Below, in pieces: positions 60,201 through 64,000 of a stretch of 64,000 nt of DNA (positions within the stretch are counted from its first letter, which is position 1; each line of letters starts with the position of its first letter). Position numbers and translations under genes: made by a program. The DNA comes from Apteryx mantelli (taxonomy: Eukaryota > Chordata > Aves > Apterygiformes > Apterygidae): contig NC_090019.1 in assembly GCF_036417845.1 (NCBI RefSeq), positions 124,001 to 188,000 on the forward strand. The letters are read 5' to 3'. The notes under the pieces are model-generated. The model saw only the letters and a program-made list of their open reading frames with translations. It had not been told where the DNA came from and ran no database searches.

Positions 60201-62647
60201 GTCAATTTAGGTTTCTTGGGGTAATTTTGGGGGTTTTTGGGGTTGCTGAGTCCATTTTTGGGGTGATTTTGGGTGGTTTTGGGGTCACCCAGACCCCCCC
60301 GGTCCCCCCAGAGCAGGTGGCCACCAAGGGCCACCCGTCCTCACCCAGGAGGTTCCCAGGTGGGTTTTGGGGCGATTTGGGGCCGTTTTGGGGGATTTTG
60401 GGGGGTGCCGGGTGTGTTTTTGGGGTGATTTTGGGTTTTTTGGGGTTGCCGAGTCTGTTTTTGGGGTGATTTTGGGTGTTTTTGGGGTGTTCTGACCCCC
60501 CCAGCCCCCCCAGTGCAGGTGGCCACCAAGGGGCCCCCCATCCTCACCCAGGAGGTTCCCAGGTGGGTTTTGGGGCGATTCGGGGCCGTTTCGGGGGTTT
60601 TTGGGGGCTCCAAGTCCATTTTTGGGGTGATTTGGGTTTTTTTGGGGTCACCGAGTCCATTTTTGGGGTGGTTTTGGGCAGTTTTGGGGCTCCCTGACAC
60701 CCCCCCCCGGCCCCTCCAGAGCAGGTGGCCACCAAGGGGCCCCCCATCCTCACCCAGGAGGTTCCCAGGTGGGTTTTGGGTCAATTTGGGTCAATCTGGG
60801 GCAATTTTGGGTCAATTTAGGTTTCTTGGGGTGATTTTGGGGGTTTTTGGGGTTGCTGAGTCCATTTTTGGGGTGATTTTGGGCGGTTTTGGGTCACCCA
60901 GACCCCCCCGGCCCCCCCAGAGCAGGTGGCCACCAAGGGCCACCCGGCCTCACCCAGGGGGTTCCCAGGTGGGTTTTGGGGCGATTTGGTGCCGTTTTGG
61001 GGGTTTTTGGGGGCGCCGGGTGTGTTTTTGGGGTGATTTTGGGGTTTTTGGGGTTGCCGAGTCCATTTTTGGGGTGATTTCGGGTGTTTTTGGGGTGTCC
61101 TGACTCCCTCCAGCCCCCCCAGAGCAGGTGGCCACCAAGGGGCCCCCCATCCTCACCCAGGAGGTTCCCAGGTGGGTTTTGGGTCAATTTGGGTCAATTT
61201 AGGTTTCTTTGGGTCATTTTGGGGGTTTTTGGGGTCACCGGGTCCATTTTTGGGGTGATTTTGGGCGTTTTTGGGGCACCCCAGCCCCCCCAGCCCCCCC
61301 AGAGCAGGCAGCCGCCAGGGGCCACCCGGCCTCACCCAAGAGGTTCCCGGGGGGGTTTGGGTCAATTTGGGGCATTTTGAGTCAATTTTGGGTCAATTTA
61401 GGTTTCTTGGGGTGATTTTGGGGGTTTTTGGGGTCACTGAGTCCATTTTTGGGGTGATTTCGGGTGTTTTGGGGTGTCCTGACTCCCTCTGGCCCTCCCA
61501 GAGTAGGTGGCCACCAAGGGGCCACCCATCCTCACCCAGGAGGTTCCTAGGTGGGTTCTGGGTCAATTTGGGTCAATTTGGGTCAATTTGGGTCAATTTG
61601 GGTCAATTTGGGTCAATTTGGGTCAATTTTGGGGCAATTTAGGTTTCTTGGGGTCATTTTGGGGGTTTTTGGGGTCGCCGAGCCCATTTTTGGGGTGAGT
61701 TTGGGTGTTTTGGGGTGTGCTGACACCCTCTGGCCCCCCCAGAGCAGGTGGCCACCGAGGGGCCCCCCATCCTCACCCAGGAGGTTCCCAGGTGGGTTTT
61801 GGGACGATTTGGGGCAATTTTGGGTTAATTTAGTATTTTTGGGGTGATTTTGGGTTTTTGGGGTTGCTGAGTCCATTTTTGGGGTGATTTTGGGTGGTTT
61901 TGGGGTGTTCTGACCCCCCCAGCCCCCCCAGTGCAGGTGGCCACCAAGGGGCCCCCCATCCTCACCCAGGAGGTTCCTAGGTGGGTTTTGGGTCAATCTG
62001 GGTCAATTTGGGGTCAATTTAGGTTTCTTGGGGTGATTTTGGGGGTTTTTGGGGTTGCTGAGTCCATTTTTGGGGTGATTTGGGGCGTTTTTGGGGCTCC
62101 CTGACCCCCCCCCGGCCACCCCAGAGCAGGTGGCCACCAAGGGGCCACCCATCCTCACCCAGGAGGTTCCCAGCCAGGTGGGTTTTGGGGCGATTTGGGG
62201 CCGTTTGGGGGGTTTTTGGGGGCGCCAGGTGTGTTTTTGGGGTGATTTTGGGGTTTTTGGGGTTGCCGAGTCCATTTTTGGGGTGATTTCGGGTGTTTTT
62301 GGGGTGTCCTGACTCCCTCCTGCCCCCCCAGAGCAGGTGGCCACCAAGGGGCCCCCCATCCTCACCCAGGAGGTTCCCAGGTGGGTTTTGGGTCAATTTG
62401 GGGTCAATTTAGGTTTCTTGGGGTCATTTTGGGGGTTTTTGGGGTCGCCGAGTCCGTTTTTGGGGTGATTTTGGGCGTTTTTGGGGCTCCCTGACCCCCC
62501 CCCGGCCCCGCAGAGGGGGCGGCGGACGAGGGCCGCATGGGCTCGGACGGCGAGAGCGACCCGGCGTCGGGGACGTCGTCGGACGAGGTGGCGTCGCCCG
62601 TGCGCGTCCGCCTGCGCCCGCACCCCGCCCGCAAGATCTCCTCCGAG
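57273..62647 (+). CDS. CDK16: Cyclin-dependent kinase 16 (PCTAIRE-1), first two coding exons
   Basis: Exon 57273-57384 encodes [20 protein letters not shown] then [17 protein letters not shown], matching the CDK16 N-terminus ([18 protein letters not shown]). Exon 62514-62647 joins in phase and encodes [38 protein letters not shown] and ARKISSE, matching the conserved MGSDGESD...TSSDEV.SPVRVR...RKIS block before the kinase domain. The kinase domain lies beyond the window. CDK16 is a cyclin Y-activated PCTAIRE kinase, active in brain and testis. The N-terminal serines, including the RKIS site, fall in the regulatory region. The intron between the two exons holds exon-like cassettes at 60111-62380, two of which would insert 16 codons in frame. 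RBM10 lies upstream on the same strand, as in mammals, but without UBA1 between. Confidence 0.95.
57395..59630. repeat. GCCCCTTTAAG array, CDK16 intron
   Basis: Some 60 copies of GCCCCTTTAAG are spaced ~35-60 bases apart. Early units are regular (GGCGAGGGAGGCGCCCGCCC CTTTAAGGCGG type) and become more diverged toward 59500, while CCCTTTAAG itself stays intact. The conservation of the core against a drifting background is notable. Confidence 0.88.
59600..59840 (+). promoter_or_regulatory. Probable internal CpG promoter within CDK16 intron
   Basis: The stretch opens with CATTAGCATAGCCCCGCCCC, the element repeated in the MBD1 promoter. It then carries CCCAATAGC (59708), TGATTGGTGG (59728) and GGCCAATCAGC (59753) as CCAAT boxes in both orientations, several GC boxes, and GACCGGAAGGG (ETS type). 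It is repeat-poor compared with its surroundings. A start site here could make a CDK16 transcript lacking the first coding exon. Confidence 0.5.
59840..62513. repeat. ~200-base tandem array of exon-like cassettes, CDK16 intron
   Basis: About 12 full units, with a degenerate one near 59960. Each unit has TTTTTGGGGTGATTTTGGG-type sequence, a pyrimidine tract with CCCCCCAG, then a 48-49 base block (GAGCAGGTGGCCACCAAGGG, CCTCACCCAGGAGGTTCCCA) and a GTGGGT donor. Blocks begin near 60111, 60312, 60514, 60720, 60921, 61125, 61303, 61502, 61743, 61934, 62125 and 62332. Those at 60312-60359 and 60921-60968 are 48 bases and open in the CDK16 frame. Several others are 49 bases and would shift frame, and the one at 61502 starts with an in-frame TAG. 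Confidence 0.88.
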
Positions 62648-64000
62648 GTGGGCGCCTATAGGGGTCTATAGGGGTCTATAGGGGTCCTGGGGGTCTATAG
62701 GGGTCCTGGGGGGGCTTATAAGGGTCTTGGGGGTGGATATGGGGGGCTATGGGGGTCCTGGGAGGAGGCTATGGGGGGCTATAGGGATCCTGGGGGGGTT
62801 ATGGGGGTCTGTAGGGGTCCCGGGGGAGTCTATAGGGGCCCGGAGGGGTCCTGGGGGAGTTATGGGTGTCTATAGGGGTCCTGGGGGGGCTTATAAGGGT
62901 CTTGGGGGGGATATGGGGGGTTATGGGGGTCCTGGGAGGAGGCTGTGGGGGGCTATAGGAGTCTTGGGGGATGTCTATAGGGGTCTATAGGGGTCCTGGG
63001 GGCATCTATAGGGGTCCTGGGGGGGTCCTGGGGGTCTATAGGGGTCTAGAAAGGTCTTGGGGGGGCTTATAAGGGTCTTGGGGGGGATATGGTGGGTTGT
63101 GGGGGTCCTGCGAGGAGGTTATGGGAGTCTATAGGGGTCCTGGGGGGGTCTATAGGGGCCCGGAGGGGTCCTGGGGGGGTCTTGGGGGTCTATAGGTTGT
63201 CCTGGGGGGGCCTATAAGGGTTTTGGGGGGGATATGGGGGGCTATGGGGGTCCTGGGAGGAGGCTATGGTGGTCTATAGGGGTCCTTGGGGGGGCTATAG
63301 GGGTCCTGGGGGTGTCCTGGGGGTCTATAGGGGTCTATAAGGGTCTTGGGGGGGATATGGGAGGCTATGGGGGTCCTGGGAGGAGGCTATGGGGGGCTAT
63401 AGGAGTCTTGGGGGGGGCTATAGGGGTCTATAGGGGTCCTGGGGGTCTATAGGGGTCCTGGGGGGGCTTATAAGGGTCTTGGGGGGGTTATGGGGGGCTA
63501 TGGGGGTCCTGGGAAGAAGCTATGGGGGTCTGTAGGGGTCCTGGAGGGGGCTATAGGGGTCTATAGGGGCTCGGAGGGGTCCTGGGGGGGTCTTGGGGGT
63601 CTATAGGGGTCCTGGGGGGGCTTATAAGGGTCTTGGGGGGGATATGGGGGGCTGTGGGGATCCTGGGAGGAGGCTATGGGGGTCTCTAGGAGTCTTGGGG
63701 GGGCTATGGGGGTCTATAGGGGTCCTGGGGGCAGCTATAGGGGTCTATAGGAGCCTATAGGGGTCCTGGGGGGGTTGTGGGGGTCCTGGGGTGGCTTATA
63801 AGGGTCTTGGGGGGGATATGGGGTCTACGGGGGTCCTGGGAGGAGGCTATGGGGGTCTATAGGTGTCCTGGAGGGGGGCTAGGGGGGTCTATAGGGGTCC
63901 TGGGGGTGGCTATAGGGGTCCTGGGGGGTTCTGGGGGTCCTGGGGGGGCCTAGAAGGGTCTTGGGGGTGGATATGGGGGCTATGGGTGTCCTGGGGGCAG
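62648..64000. repeat. TATAGGGGTCCTGGGGGGGC minisatellite, CDK16 intron to window end
   Basis: Units of ~130-170 bases share TATAGGGGTCTATAGGGGTC, GGCTTATAAGGGTCTTGGGG, GGATATGGGGGGCTATGGGG and GTCCTGGGAGGAGGCTATGG. The array starts within 10 bases of the exon donor and runs past the window end. The next CDK16 exon is not in view. Confidence 0.87.

Overview
The window looks like a gene-dense, very GC-rich stretch of a bird dot/microchromosome. Exons encode deeply conserved vertebrate chromatin and splicing proteins. Introns are short to moderate and filled almost completely with minisatellites, and promoters are CpG islands. Species cannot be named from the sequence. All five recognised genes read on the + strand.

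Layout. (1) 459-3703: last seven coding exons of a coiled-coil gene whose peptide matches the C-terminal part of the SYCE1 / SYCE1-like family; poly(A) signal at 3732. (2) 4020-26102: complete CXXC1 (CFP1), 15 coding exons summing to 1698 bp (565 residues plus stop) with all joints in phase; CpG promoter at 4020-4360 and AATAAA at 26097. (3) 26200-32163: 5' part of MBD1 (promoter, non-coding first exon, the two MBD exons and a proline-rich exon), cut by a 200-base N gap at 32209-32408. (4) 32866-53699: 3' part of RBM10 (linker, OCRE domain, C2H2 finger, G-patch), ATTAAA at 53804. (5) 56480-64000: 5' end of CDK16, continuing beyond the window. CXXC1 then MBD1 matches their order and orientation on human 18q21. 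RBM10 then CDK16 matches their relative order on human Xp11, but UBA1, which lies between them in mammals, is absent. MBD1 loses its 3' part and RBM10 its 5' part exactly at the N gap, so that junction is a scaffolding join with missing sequence or a wrong join.

Function. CXXC1 targets SETD1 H3K4 methyltransferase complexes to unmethylated CpG; MBD1 reads methylated CpG; RBM10 regulates alternative splicing; CDK16 is a PCTAIRE kinase; SYCE1 belongs to the meiotic synaptonemal complex central element. They are not an operon-like system.

The most unusual feature is how the introns are built. Several tandem arrays contain copies of exon-intron junctions. CXXC1 intron 9 starts with 28 near-identical copies of the last ~48 bp of exon 9 plus its splice donor, and ends with about seven diverging copies of the acceptor and head of exon 10. 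CXXC1 also carries a truncated second copy of its CXXC-exon head with acceptor and a duplicated stop-codon region. CDK16 intron 1 carries about 12 exon-like cassettes with acceptor and donor signals. A motif close to CCGGACGCCTGGGCCC recurs, by hand estimate, roughly 300 times in introns of all five genes and flips orientation between sites.
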